This document shows, piece by piece, positions 55,935 to 64,000 of a stretch of 64,000 nucleotides of DNA. Source of the DNA: Sulfobacillus sp. (lineage in GTDB: Bacteria > Bacillota > Sulfobacillia > Sulfobacillales > Sulfobacillaceae); assembly GCA_027309085.1 (NCBI GenBank), contig DAIDDL010000013.1, positions 1 to 64,000 of the forward strand. The letters are read 5' to 3'. A program made the position numbers and the translations under genes. The notes beneath the pieces are model-generated. The model searched no databases, had not been told where the DNA came from, and saw only the letters and a list, made by a program, of their open reading frames with translations. Each line of letters opens with the position of its first letter. Positions within the stretch are counted from its first letter, which is position 1.

Positions 55935-56290
55935 AAACAGCGCCTCCTTTTATCAGATGCGCCGTAAAACTTCGCCGTTCAGGGCGGAGATATAAGGCGC
56001 TCGCCGTCAGGCGAAAGTTTTTCCCTGCAATGCTATACCGTGGTCGCTGCGTGATATCTTAACTATGTGTTCGCCCTTTGACAATGGGATACGTTGGCGG
56101 TTGTCTCCCGCCATCGTGGGAGACGTAAAATGTCTCGCGTCGTCCAGACCCGACGTTAACAGGATTCGGCGAACGATTAGTCCAAGGAACCGGAGACCTT
56201 CGGGGGGCGTTTGGCTCACCCTTTGCGAGTACAGTTGACGTCAGTCGGTTCCTCGCAAGAATCCCCTTCCTTCAGAGAGGGCAGTGTCAA
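55935..56290. other. Transposon-end remnants between galM-like and galK
   Basis: Two hairpin blocks resemble right ends (omega-RNA 3' parts) of IS200/IS605-type elements: CTTCGCC-GTTCA-GGGCGGAG at 55970-55989, and CCCCTTCCTTCAGAGAGGG at 56262-56280 followed by CAGTGTCAA. No intact TnpA or TnpB frame exists. The plus frame before the second hairpin could be a decayed TnpB tail. Confidence 0.45.
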
Positions 56291-57445
56291 TCAGAAAGCA
56301 CGGTGAAGTCCCCGGGCTGGGTGGTCGACGGGCATGATTCCCGGAGGGTCCCACCCCTGCTCACTGTACAGGGCGCGGAGTTCCCTCTCAATGACCGCCC
56401 CATCGCCCCAAGCTCCCAAGGCGATGACGGACCCGCCAAACCCCGCCCCAGTCAACCGGGCGCCGACACCTAGCTCCTTCAACCGCGCCACCGTGGCATC
56501 GAGCACCGGAGTCGACACCCCGTAGTCATCCCGCAAGGACTGGTGGCTCTCCCAAAACAACTGCTTGACGCGGTCCCAGTGCTTCTGGGCAGCAGCCTCC
56601 ACCGTTTCCAACACCCTGCCGTTTTCAGTCACCACATGCCGGCTGCGAGACCGCAGCACGGGGTCCGGGATCTTCTCCACTTCTTCTAAACTGGCCTGGC
56701 TCAAGCAGCAAACTTCGAGTCGCCGGCACGCTTCGGCCGTTTCATGCACCCGCTCCTGATACCCGCTCGACGCCAGGGTACGGGGGCTGTGGGTGTCGAT
56801 AACCCACAGGCACTGACCATCATGAGCGTAATCGAATGCTACGGGGCGGGCATCCTCCTTACCAGCATCAATCCATAACGCATAATCTTGCTGGGCTAAG
56901 ACAATGGCCATCGGGTCCAGAATGCCGGAATCCACTCCCAGATAGTCGTTCTCGACCTGCATAGCCTGGTGAATGAGGTCGCTCGAGGATGCTGGGGCAC
57001 CCTGCCAGTCTCTGGCGGCAGCCAGCAACCCTAAAGACAGCGCCGCGGAAGACGACAGCCCGCTGGCCACAGGAATCTCCGTTGCCAGCCAGAGGTCAGC
57101 GCCCCGGGAGACGGCCAGGATTTCCCACACCGCTGCGATGAAGGCAGCCAGCCCCGCCAGCGGCCTCGGACCGCGAATCATGTCCTGGCGTCGTTGGGCA
57201 GTCAGACTCCAGTGTTCCTGACGGTAGTCCGTGGCCACATGCACCATAGAGTCCTCACGCCTGCGCGCGGCCACCCAGGTAGCATAGGGCAGGGCGATAG
57301 GGAGTGCATAGCCTCCCTGGTAGTCGGTGTGGTCCCCTATCAGGTTCACCCGCCCGGGCGCCACCCACACAGACTCAGGGGCTTCCCCGTACAGCTGAAA
57401 AAATTGCTCCGCCATCTGTTCAGCCGTCACCGGCGATTTATTCAC
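56291..57445 (-). CDS. galK: Galactokinase
   Basis: This 384-residue GHMP kinase phosphorylates galactose. Present are VAPGRVNLIGDHTDYQGGYA (substrate site), PVASGLSSSAAL (ATP site) and RLTGAGFGGSVIAL (third GHMP motif). The GTG at 57445 (or TTG 57448) is preferred because AGGAGGG lies upstream and it overlaps galT by 8 bases. It is the last gene of deoR-galE-galT-galK. Confidence 0.96.
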   Translation of the reverse strand: MNKSPVTAEQMAEQFFQLYGEAPESVWVAPGRVNLIGDHTDYQGGYALPIALPYATWVAARRREDSMVHVATDYRQEHWSLTAQRRQDMIRGPRPLAGLAAFIAAVWEILAVSRGADLWLATEIPVASGLSSSAALSLGLLAAARDWQGAPASSSDLIHQAMQVENDYLGVDSGILDPMAIVLAQQDYALWIDAGKEDARPVAFDYAHDGQCLWVIDTHSPRTLASSGYQERVHETAEACRRLEVCCLSQASLEEVEKIPDPVLRSRSRHVVTENGRVLETVEAAAQKHWDRVKQLFWESHQSLRDDYGVSTPVLDATVARLKELGVGARLTGAGFGGSVIALGAWGDGAVIERELRALYSEQGWDPPGIMPVDHPARGLHRAF

Positions 57446-58334
57446 CAAGCTTTTCTCCCTCCTGTTCTTCCCAGTCAAGGGCAGGCTGCAGCCGCTCCCT
57501 CACCTGTTCAGGCACCATGTCCACCACGAATGCGCCCATGGCCAGTTCTGATCCGGCAAGATATTTAATTTTTCCGCCGCCCCGGTCGATGGGCATAAAA
57601 TCCCACCGCAGATGATAGGGTGCCCGTGCCGCAGGTGTCTGGTACAGAGCCATTACCAGAGCCGTGCGCATCCCGAAGAACCGGTCATAGGCGCGCAGGA
57701 GTTGCTGCATCATACGCGCTCCTTCTCGCTGCTCCTCCTCACCCAATTCTCCGAGGCTCCCCACATGGCGCTCGGGAACAAGATGGACCTGATAGGGCAT
57801 GCGCAGTGCCCACGGCACTTCGAGACGCCAATACTGGCCCCGTGACAGCACCAGAGTGTCAGGAACATCACGGCACAGCGGGCAGGTGTGTGCGAAATAT
57901 CGCAGTTCGGCCTGGAGGCGCGGCGGGATGTAGGGATAAGCATAGATTTGGCCGTGGGGATGGCCAATGGTGGCCCCCACCTTTTGCCCGCGGTTTTCGA
58001 ATATGAACACCGCCCGCGTCCCCGGCTCCTCCTCCAAATCATGGACACGGTCCGCCCAGACTTTCCAGATCAAGCGGGCGCGGGCAGGAGGCAGATAGGC
58101 CAGGTCGTCATAGTGACGGGGAGAATACACCACCACTTCCGCGTTGCCGGGATGCCGGAAAGCGGGAAACTTATTTTCGAAGACCGCCACATCAAACGGC
58201 AGTTCACCGACTTCCGACGACGGGCCGGGGCAAAAGGGACAGATCGTTTCGAAATCCGTCACAGGACGGGACTGGCGGTCGCCATTGAGACTCACCCACT
58301 CGCCTGTCAAAGCGTCTTGGTGCAGTGTTGTCAT
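57438..58334 (-). CDS. galT: Galactose-1-phosphate uridylyltransferase
   Basis: This 298-residue enzyme has the active HPH in ATIGHPHGQIYAYPYIPP and cysteines CPFC for metal binding. It swaps UMP between UDP-glucose and galactose-1-phosphate. The ATG at 58334 has GGGAGG upstream and overlaps the galE stop by 4 bases. Upstream in-frame codons lie in galE. Somewhat shorter than the E. coli enzyme (348). Confidence 0.95.
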   Translation of the reverse strand: MTTLHQDALTGEWVSLNGDRQSRPVTDFETICPFCPGPSSEVGELPFDVAVFENKFPAFRHPGNAEVVVYSPRHYDDLAYLPPARARLIWKVWADRVHDLEEEPGTRAVFIFENRGQKVGATIGHPHGQIYAYPYIPPRLQAELRYFAHTCPLCRDVPDTLVLSRGQYWRLEVPWALRMPYQVHLVPERHVGSLGELGEEEQREGARMMQQLLRAYDRFFGMRTALVMALYQTPAARAPYHLRWDFMPIDRGGGKIKYLAGSELAMGAFVVDMVPEQVRERLQPALDWEEQEGEKLGE

Positions 58335-59266
58335 AATGAGTCCTCCCGGGTCTTCAGGTTCCCCCACAATGTGGCCGCCGCCTCGCTGTTTGGCCACCAG
58401 CCCAGCTTGTCCCCGGCGGGCCCCGTGTCGGCCTGCCAGTGCCTGCTCCCACTGCCAGCATGGGGTCCCCACACCGGCATCACACCCTCAGGCAATGCCG
58501 CAAGGCCGCCCGACCCGATATCGAACACAGTCGAAGAGGTCTTGAGGGACATGACATATTCCTCAGCACACACAAATGCGTTGACAGCATCGTCTAGCGG
58601 CACGCTGTCCTGCTGCAGCACTGGCCGCGCCGCAGGCACAAGAGGGGCCCCCCAGAGATCAGATAGCCCGCCGTCTTGTGGCGCCAGCGTCTGGAATACC
58701 CTCAAGAGGGCCAGGGGCCACTGGCCGCGGCCGGCAAACAGCCTCAGCTGCTGTTCGAGCTGCCTCAGGTTTTCCCCATAAATGGACAAAGGGGCAAGAC
58801 GAGCCGGCTCCCGATAATCCTCCACACTGTAGACCGATGCATGCGACGCCGCAACCATGGGAACCCCGCCCATTTCTTCCAGAGCATTCAGCATCGCCAT
58901 CCCTTCGCCCACCGTCCGGGAAAAGACGGCCCGCAGATCTGCGGGGTCAACACGGTCCAAGGACGCCGTATGGATAACTGAGCGGATGCGGTACTGGTGG
59001 GCTAACACCTCCCAGATTTCGCGCACCGCCACGCTGCCCTGAAATACCCTGTGCGCCCAGGGATCCTGGCGGCCATACCGGTCAATGACCGCCACCACCA
59101 TGCCTTTTTGCCCTAGAGCGCGGGCAATGCCGCGGGCCAAAGGATTGGAACCGGTTACCACCGTCACCAAGGGGAGGCGCACTGGCGCCGATGTTCCGTC
59201 CCCATAATAGAGAATACGCCGGCCATCACCCAAGAGGTGTTGCCGTTTCACCATTGTCTCAGCCAT
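58331..59266 (-). CDS. UDP-glucose 4-epimerase-like protein with degenerate active site
   Basis: This 311-residue extended short-chain dehydrogenase sits at the galE position of the operon. The nucleotide loop reads VTGSNPLARG instead of TGxxGxxG. The catalytic YxxxK is YGENL (Y163, with L167 replacing the lysine). The serine region (ASHASVYS) remains. It is therefore either an inactive or regulatory relative or a divergent enzyme; true epimerase activity may be encoded elsewhere. The ATG at 59266 follows GGAGGG and overlaps deoR by 8 bases. Confidence 0.7.
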   Translation of the reverse strand: MAETMVKRQHLLGDGRRILYYGDGTSAPVRLPLVTVVTGSNPLARGIARALGQKGMVVAVIDRYGRQDPWAHRVFQGSVAVREIWEVLAHQYRIRSVIHTASLDRVDPADLRAVFSRTVGEGMAMLNALEEMGGVPMVAASHASVYSVEDYREPARLAPLSIYGENLRQLEQQLRLFAGRGQWPLALLRVFQTLAPQDGGLSDLWGAPLVPAARPVLQQDSVPLDDAVNAFVCAEEYVMSLKTSSTVFDIGSGGLAALPEGVMPVWGPHAGSGSRHWQADTGPAGDKLGWWPNSEAAATLWGNLKTREDSL

Positions 59267-60059
59267 GCATAGTCCCTCCCACCGGGTCCCCGCCAAACGG
59301 GGCCGCCATGACCTTTACCCCGCGCCGCCGCAAGGTATCCATGTGGCCGTTGCTCAGGGCGTGCTCACCGGTCACTACCGTGTCGATGCGCTCTACCGGC
59401 GCTATGTGTGCTAGGGCCCGGATCCCCCACTTGGTGTGGTCCATCACCACAACCACACGCCTGGTGTGCTCAATAAATGCCTGATCGATGGAGGCTTCCT
59501 GAATGTTTGGAGTGCTGATTCCCTGATCCGGATCCAGCCCGTGCACGCCTAAAAAGAGCAAGTCAGTGTATAGATGCCGAATCGTATATTCGGCGAAAGG
59601 TCCCACCAAAGCATCCGAAGGCGTGCGGAAATTTCCGCCGCTTAAAATAATCTGGCTCCATCCCTGCTGCTGCAGTTCCATAGCAATATTTGTTGAGTTG
59701 GTCACAAACGTCAGTCGCTGGAATTCTCCCAGCTGGCGGGCCACGGCCCAGGTTGTCGTGCCCGCCGAAAATGCCACCGTCATATCCGGTTCGATGAGTG
59801 TGCGCGCTAAGCGGGCAATCGCCTGCTTCTCGGGCAGGTAAAGCCGGCTCTTCACCTCAAAAGTCAGTTCTTCCGCACTCATGTGTACCGCGGCGCCTTC
59901 GCCGACACGCGCTAGGAGCCGTTCATCGCGGAGCGCACGCAAATCGCGGCGCACCGTCATTTCCGACACCGAAAGAAACCGGGCTAGGTCAGGCACAGAG
60001 ACCGTGCCGTGCTGCGCCAGCCACGTCAGCATTTTTTCCTGCCGGTCTCGCGGCCTCAT
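59259..60059 (-). CDS. DeoR-family transcriptional regulator
   Basis: This 266-residue repressor has an N-terminal DeoR helix-turn-helix (VPDLARFLSVSEMTVRRDLR) and a sugar-phosphate-binding DeoRC domain (TVAFSAGTTTWAVA, VTNSTNIAMEL, LFLGVHGLDPDQGIS). It is the first gene of the gal operon and probably controls it, sensing a galactose-pathway phosphate. The ATG at 60059 has AGGAG upstream. It is divergent from the glycosyltransferase gene. Confidence 0.92.
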   Translation of the reverse strand: MRPRDRQEKMLTWLAQHGTVSVPDLARFLSVSEMTVRRDLRALRDERLLARVGEGAAVHMSAEELTFEVKSRLYLPEKQAIARLARTLIEPDMTVAFSAGTTTWAVARQLGEFQRLTFVTNSTNIAMELQQQGWSQIILSGGNFRTPSDALVGPFAEYTIRHLYTDLLFLGVHGLDPDQGISTPNIQEASIDQAFIEHTRRVVVVMDHTKWGIRALAHIAPVERIDTVVTGEHALSNGHMDTLRRRGVKVMAAPFGGDPVGGTMHG

Positions 60060-60227
60060 GGGGATCACGCTCCTGCTGCCATTCTATACGACGGTCACAG
60101 ATTTTAACAGCTCTCAGATATATTTTGTTACGCAGCAGATGGCGGCTCTTTAGAATAGGCGGGGCAGATTTGCTATGATAGGAGCACAATTTCGGCGCGC
60201 GTTTCCGTGCGTCATGGAGGACAATTA

Positions 60228-62258
60228 ATGAACATTTGGCTGTTAACCACCGAATTCCCCCCTTATTTTGGCGGGGGCATTGCCACTTATGCCCACACCA
60301 CCGTCCAAATTCTGGCTCAAAAGGGACACACCGTCACCGTCTTCGTAAATGACGACGGTGTGGACAGCATGGTGACGACAATGCAGGGGACGGTGCGCAT
60401 CGTGCGTTTCCCCAACACGGCCGGGCCCCGTCTGGCAGCCTTGGGCCCGATGTCGCGCCTCAGTTACAACTTCGCTTTGTGGACCGCCCATTTTGTTCAG
60501 CTCGAAGGGCCTCCTGATATCATTGAGAGCCAAGAATATATGGGAATCGCAGCGCACCTGCTCCAGCGCAAGCGCACTCTCGATCCGGTCTTTGCCAACA
60601 TCCCGGTGGTGGTGACGGCCCATAATCCCAAATTTATTTTGGATCCCATCGACCGCGCTCCCACCTACCAGTTTCCGGACTACTGGACAGGGGAAATGGA
60701 ACGATTCTGCCTCTCTGCCGCCGACGGCGTCATCTCTCCCAGCCACTACCTGCAGGCGGCGCTGATGAAGGACCTGCCCCACCTCCATCCCGAAGTCATC
60801 CCCAACCCCTACATTCTTCCTGCCAAAGAATCCCGGGCACAGGAAAGAAAACTACTGTACGTGGGACGTCTGCAATATTTTAAAGGCATTCTGACTCTGC
60901 TGGAGAGCTTGGCGCCCCTGTGGGATCAAGGATTCTCCTGGCCGCTTGAGATTGTCGCGGGCGACAGCTACTTCTTCCCCAAGGGCGAGATGATGAAATC
61001 CTATATCCTCAGGCGCTACGCCCGCTATTTCAAAAAGCATCTCATCCGCATCCACCCAGCTGTCGCGCCGTCGGCCCTCCACCAAATCTACTCCGAAGCT
61101 TATGCCCTGGTTCTTCCCTCAGTTTTTGACAACCTTCCATATATTGTGCTCGAAGCGATGGCCCAAGAATGTCTCGTCGTCGCCACACGCCGGGGCGGCC
61201 AACAAGAAGTGATCGAAGACTCGGTCAGCGGCATTCTCACGGAACCGGACGGCATGTCCCACGCCCTGCAGCAAGCCGTCAGCCTCCGTGCGGAAGATAG
61301 AGCGGAAATGGGGGCCAACGCCCGCGCGCGAGTTGCCTGGTACACGGATCCCAACAGGATTTACGAACAGAAAATTGCCTACTTTAAACAGGTGGCCAAT
61401 CAGAAAGCGGTCCGGATGTTCCCCTTTCTGCGGCGTGATTTGCCGGAACGCACGGCGGTCTCCGGGGCCGACAGTTCTTTGAGCGTCGTGATCCCTTACT
61501 ACAACTTGGGCCCGTACCTGCTCGATACCTTGAAGAGCTTGGACCGGGTGCACCAGTCCACACCCTTGGCCATTATTGTCGTCGACGACGGGTCGACGGA
61601 CGGGGTGAGCATCGCAGCGCTGCGCAAAGCCCAGCAGCGTTACCCGTACATTGTGATTCACCGCACGGCCAATCACGGGCTGGCGCAAGCCAGAAATTTC
61701 GGCGCACAGCAGGCCGCCACGCCCTATATCGCTTTTCTGGATGCCGACGATATGGTCGACCCGCGCTACTATCCCCGCGCGCTCAGCATTTTGCAGCATT
61801 ACCCCAACGTCAGCTTTGTCGGCTGCTGGGCGCAATATTTCGGAGCGGACCAGCAGATCTGGCCCACGTGGAATCCCGAACCGCCTTATGCGCTATATCA
61901 CAACCCACTCAATACCAGCGCCCTGATATACCGGCGTGAGGACTTCCTCACCTGTGGCCAGAATGATCCAGACATGGAATACGGGATGGAAGACTATGAA
62001 AGCATGATCCGGATGATTGGCCATGGGTGTCGCGGCGTGTCGATTCCTGAGCCCTACTTTTTTTACCGCGTCCGCGCTGGGTCTATGTCCCGGGGCTTCA
62101 ACCCAGACAATCAGATGTTCCTATACCGACTCATTGTCCAGAAGAACCCGGACATCTTTGCCCGGTACGCGACCGATCTGCTGTATCTATTTAATGCCAA
62201 CGGGCCGCAATATCTCGTGGACAACCCCGGACAGCGGAGCCCCACGGCAACGCGCTGA
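60228..62258 (+). CDS. Fused GT4-GT2 glycosyltransferase
   Basis: This 676-residue protein joins two enzymes. Residues 1-400 are a GT4 (GT-B fold): TTEFPPYFGGGIATYAHTT at the N-terminus, LLYVGRLQYFKGILTLLESL, and PSVFDNLPYIVLEAMAQE with the EX7E motif. From about 410, a GT2 (GT-A fold) has SVVIPYYNLGPYLLDTLKSL, VVDDGSTDG and FLDADD with the DxD. It probably builds an envelope polysaccharide with two linkages. No signal or membrane helix is seen, so it is cytosolic. The ATG follows GGAGGACAATTA. Confidence 0.9.
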   Translation: MNIWLLTTEFPPYFGGGIATYAHTTVQILAQKGHTVTVFVNDDGVDSMVTTMQGTVRIVRFPNTAGPRLAALGPMSRLSYNFALWTAHFVQLEGPPDIIESQEYMGIAAHLLQRKRTLDPVFANIPVVVTAHNPKFILDPIDRAPTYQFPDYWTGEMERFCLSAADGVISPSHYLQAALMKDLPHLHPEVIPNPYILPAKESRAQERKLLYVGRLQYFKGILTLLESLAPLWDQGFSWPLEIVAGDSYFFPKGEMMKSYILRRYARYFKKHLIRIHPAVAPSALHQIYSEAYALVLPSVFDNLPYIVLEAMAQECLVVATRRGGQQEVIEDSVSGILTEPDGMSHALQQAVSLRAEDRAEMGANARARVAWYTDPNRIYEQKIAYFKQVANQKAVRMFPFLRRDLPERTAVSGADSSLSVVIPYYNLGPYLLDTLKSLDRVHQSTPLAIIVVDDGSTDGVSIAALRKAQQRYPYIVIHRTANHGLAQARNFGAQQAATPYIAFLDADDMVDPRYYPRALSILQHYPNVSFVGCWAQYFGADQQIWPTWNPEPPYALYHNPLNTSALIYRREDFLTCGQNDPDMEYGMEDYESMIRMIGHGCRGVSIPEPYFFYRVRAGSMSRGFNPDNQMFLYRLIVQKNPDIFARYATDLLYLFNANGPQYLVDNPGQRSPTATR

Positions 62259-62314
62259 ACAGCCTAACGTCCTGGAGCATTCGCGCGCCAGACTGCTTGG
62301 GCGAGCGAGTCGGA

Positions 62315-62363
62315 CCGCGTGCCGGGCATAGCTTTGGGTGCCGCCGCCATGCCCGGCACGCGG
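62315..62363. repeat. Perfect 15-bp inverted repeat with 19-base loop
   Basis: CCGCGTGCCGGGCAT at 62315-62329 pairs exactly with 62349-62363. It lies 57 bases after the glycosyltransferase stop. A terminator or transposon end is possible; no T-tract follows. Confidence 0.65.
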
Positions 62364-62425
62364 TAGCCGTTTGGGTGGGCCATTGTCTATGTGGCGGGAT
62401 CGTCAGAAAAGCCAGCGCCTGATAT

Positions 62426-62450
62426 CCCCATAGCTAAAGCTAGGGGTTTT
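62426..62450 (+). terminator. Hairpin with T-tract (terminator or IS200/IS605 right end)
   Basis: CCCC-A-TAGC pairs with GCTA-GGGG around TAAA and is followed by TTTT. Such hairpins occur both as terminators and at IS200/IS605 right ends. Confidence 0.45.
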
Positions 62451-62745
62451 ACGGCGCGTTTGATAAGGACGGATAAAGAAGAAGGCTTAAGAGACCTTGC
62501 AGTGCGGAAAACCCTTGTCAAACTCCAGCAACACGCATTAGGAGCGCGAAATCTACTTGGCATCTCTCAAAAACCGTGCGGCGGGCAAATCCTGGAGCAC
62601 TGCCTCAGCTTGCCTGGCTGCGCTTTGTCGGCAATAGCCGTCACAACACCCATGAGGGCCTCCGCATGTTCTCATCTCACGGGCCCCAACATTTTGATGC
62701 GTCATGCATGCGATTAACGATCAACCTACCTAAGTCACTGCGCTC
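62451..62745. other. Non-coding remnant
   Basis: No gene is supported. The plus frame 62576-62905 is open but has no start signal or family motif. Confidence 0.4.
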
Positions 62746-62940
62746 TCACGCTATTTCCACCGAGGCCACGTTAACGCCCTCCACCACCACGAGACGCCGA
62801 TACCACCGCCATAGCAATTTCTGCTTGACGATAAGCCGGGCGCTAAAGAAGTTGACTGACGCCAAAGCCAGCAAGCGGCGCTCCAACACTTGGACAATTT
62901 TGTAAAGATTTCCCCGATAAGACGTAAGCATTCTCCTTCT
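62746..62940 (-). pseudogene. IS4-family transposase fragment (tentative)
   Basis: The minus frame contains LWRWYRRLVVVEGVNVAS, which resembles the WRGRRVVVVDGTxVSMPDT block of IS4-group transposases, where the aspartate of the DDE triad is replaced here by glutamate. A stop follows directly. Only about 65 residues remain. Confidence 0.4.
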
Positions 62941-62967
62941 TTGCGCGAAAAGCGATAAATCCCACAC

Positions 62968-63164
62968 AGGATATTCATAACCTCATCCCATTATGCCACA
63001 ATTCGACGGAACGGAAATGGTTAAAAATGGTGACATTATGGTCAGAGGCCTCTGACCGGAAGCCGGGGGCATCCCAGGCTCAACGGCGCCAATGGCCCCG
63101 AATGGCGTAATGCACCACCAGGGCAGGAAATTGGCGCCACTGCAAGTTTTGTGAGAACCCTGTA
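62968..63164. other. Intergenic spacer
   Basis: No gene is seen. It contains a short palindrome GTCAGAGGCCTCTGAC at 63041-63056 that may end a transposon or serve as a terminator. Confidence 0.4.
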
Positions 63165-63716
63165 TCAGGACTCCATGCGGGACCACTGCTCGGCCAGCAG
63201 CGAGTAGACAGCATGGTCGACAAATCGGCCATTGAGCCATTCGGCCTGCCGCTTGATGCCTTCTTGGCCAAATCCCAGGCGCTGCGGGATCGCAGCGCTC
63301 TTGTGATTGCCGGTTGCGACTTGAATTTCCACGCGATTCAAGTCATATTCCCGCAAAGCAATAGACACCATGGCTCGGCAGCTCTGCGTCATAATGCCAC
63401 GGCCTTGCAGCGCGGGGGCCAGCCAGTACCCGATACTGGTCGAACGGTTCGCCCAGTCGATGGAGTGGAAGCCAATAGCCCCCGCCAGCACACCCTGCCA
63501 GAGGATCACCGCTTGAAACCCATTGCCGGCGGCATACTGCTGAAGCGCTGCTTGGATATACTCCCTGGTGTTGTCCACACTCACGGTGGCATCCACAAAA
63601 GGCAGCCATTCCCGCAGGTATGGACGGGATGCATCAATCAGGCCGTAGAGGGGCTGAGCATCAAACATGTCCAGATATTTCAAGCTGATCTCTTCGCTGA
63701 CCTGATGAATGAACAT
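63165..63716 (-). CDS. GNAT acetyltransferase, RimJ/RimL type
   Basis: This 183-residue N-acetyltransferase has the coenzyme A loop LAPALQGRGIMTQS and the downstream NRVEIQVATGNHKSAAIPQRLGF block of the ribosomal protein serine/alanine acetyltransferase group. The target protein is unknown. It begins 4 bases after the enoyl-CoA hydratase stop, so the two are co-transcribed. Confidence 0.92.
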   Translation of the reverse strand: MFIHQVSEEISLKYLDMFDAQPLYGLIDASRPYLREWLPFVDATVSVDNTREYIQAALQQYAAGNGFQAVILWQGVLAGAIGFHSIDWANRSTSIGYWLAPALQGRGIMTQSCRAMVSIALREYDLNRVEIQVATGNHKSAAIPQRLGFGQEGIKRQAEWLNGRFVDHAVYSLLAEQWSRMES

Positions 63717-63720
63717 CCCT

Positions 63721-64000
63721 CTACCTCCCGATGAACTGCGGCGGCTGCTTTTTCAAAAAGGCTGCAATGCCGATATGATGGTCCTCGGTCGCCGCGGCAG
63801 CACGCTGCAAATGCTGTTCGAAAAGCAGCTGGTCGGGAAGTGAGGCGTCGATGCCGCGGTGAAGAGCCCGCTTGATCATCGCGACGGCCACGGGCGGCAT
63901 GGACGCGAGATGTTCAGCCACCTTCTGAGTTTCCGCCTCCAGAGTCTCGGCGTCGGTCATTCTGGTCAGCAGTCCCAGGCGCAAAGCCTCAGGAGCATCC
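63721..64000 (-). CDS. Enoyl-CoA hydratase/isomerase, 3' part
   Basis: Only the last 92 residues are in the window; the gene continues past its end. EALRLGLLTRM, then ETLEAETQKVAEHLASMPPVAVAMIKRAL and IGIAAFLKKQPPQFIGR, are the C-terminal pattern of crotonases. The catalytic glutamates lie outside the window, so the exact reaction cannot be judged. Confidence 0.85.
   Translation of the reverse strand, partial: DAPEALRLGLLTRMTDAETLEAETQKVAEHLASMPPVAVAMIKRALHRGIDASLPDQLLFEQHLQRAAAATEDHHIGIAAFLKKQPPQFIGR

Noticed and set aside
1-64000. CRISPR arrays
   Set aside because: No regularly spaced direct repeats were seen; the repeats found are inverted or dispersed.

Overview
The window reads as chromosomal DNA of a GC-rich, Gram-positive-type bacterium. 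Shine-Dalgarno sites are strong (AGGAGG-like), GTG and TTG starts are frequent, two secreted proteins carry lipoboxes, and no outer-membrane genes are visible. The gene mix fits an acidophilic, mixotrophic, Sulfobacillus-like Firmicute: a lipoate-assembly cluster of the type linked to sulfur oxidation, a CbbY-like phosphatase, formate-tetrahydrofolate ligase and many transporters. This placement is inference. No rRNA, tRNA or CRISPR array was recognised.

Layout. 1-3083: a LapA-like membrane protein and acetoacetyl-CoA synthetase. 3322-7498: a graveyard of mobile elements, with a broken AAA+ transposition ATPase split by a 359-bp insertion, two rearranged group II introns (one apparently nested in the reverse transcriptase of the other), an IS3 fragment and a truncated YaaC-like gene. 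7616-12166: the most interesting part, a tight five-gene operon of two lipoate-ligase-like proteins, a GcvH-like lipoyl carrier and two radical SAM enzymes. It has an extended -10 promoter and a terminator, and is flanked by inverted copies of one MITE. 12310-14688: that MITE with 8-bp target duplications, an IS66 remnant and about 1.5 kb of degenerate sequence.

14689-43750 is ordinary metabolism and envelope: an MFS transporter under a Fur-box-like operator, fhs with a CbbY-like phosphatase, a very small HExxH membrane protein, an XRE/MmyB-type regulator coupled to an AhpF-N-like thioredoxin protein, a cystathionine beta-synthase/cysteine synthase, several transporters, a DHH phosphoesterase, a cyclophilin lipoprotein, SRAP, DUF89, an LCP-like/PIG-V-like pair, TauE with an IscA-like protein, YihY, DUF445, pyrophosphatase, an amidase and a MaoC/HadAB-like pair. 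43805-53185 carries release factor 3, aconitase, an amino acid permease, an ABC exporter and a DODA-type dioxygenase. 53186-60059 is centred on sugar use: a solute-binding lipoprotein, an aldose epimerase, and a deoR-galE-galT-galK operon with overlapping genes whose epimerase lacks the usual catalytic lysine. 60228-64000 has a fused GT4-GT2 glycosyltransferase, transposon remnants, a RimJ/L-type acetyltransferase and the 3' end of an enoyl-CoA hydratase.

Working model for the main system: the two ligase-like proteins attach octanoate or lipoate to the GcvH-like carrier, and the two radical SAM proteins insert the two sulfurs. This is the LipS1/LipS2 with sLpl route of lipoate assembly known from archaea and from bacteria with the sulfur-oxidising heterodisulfide reductase-like (sHdr) pathway. 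The sHdr genes themselves are not in this window.
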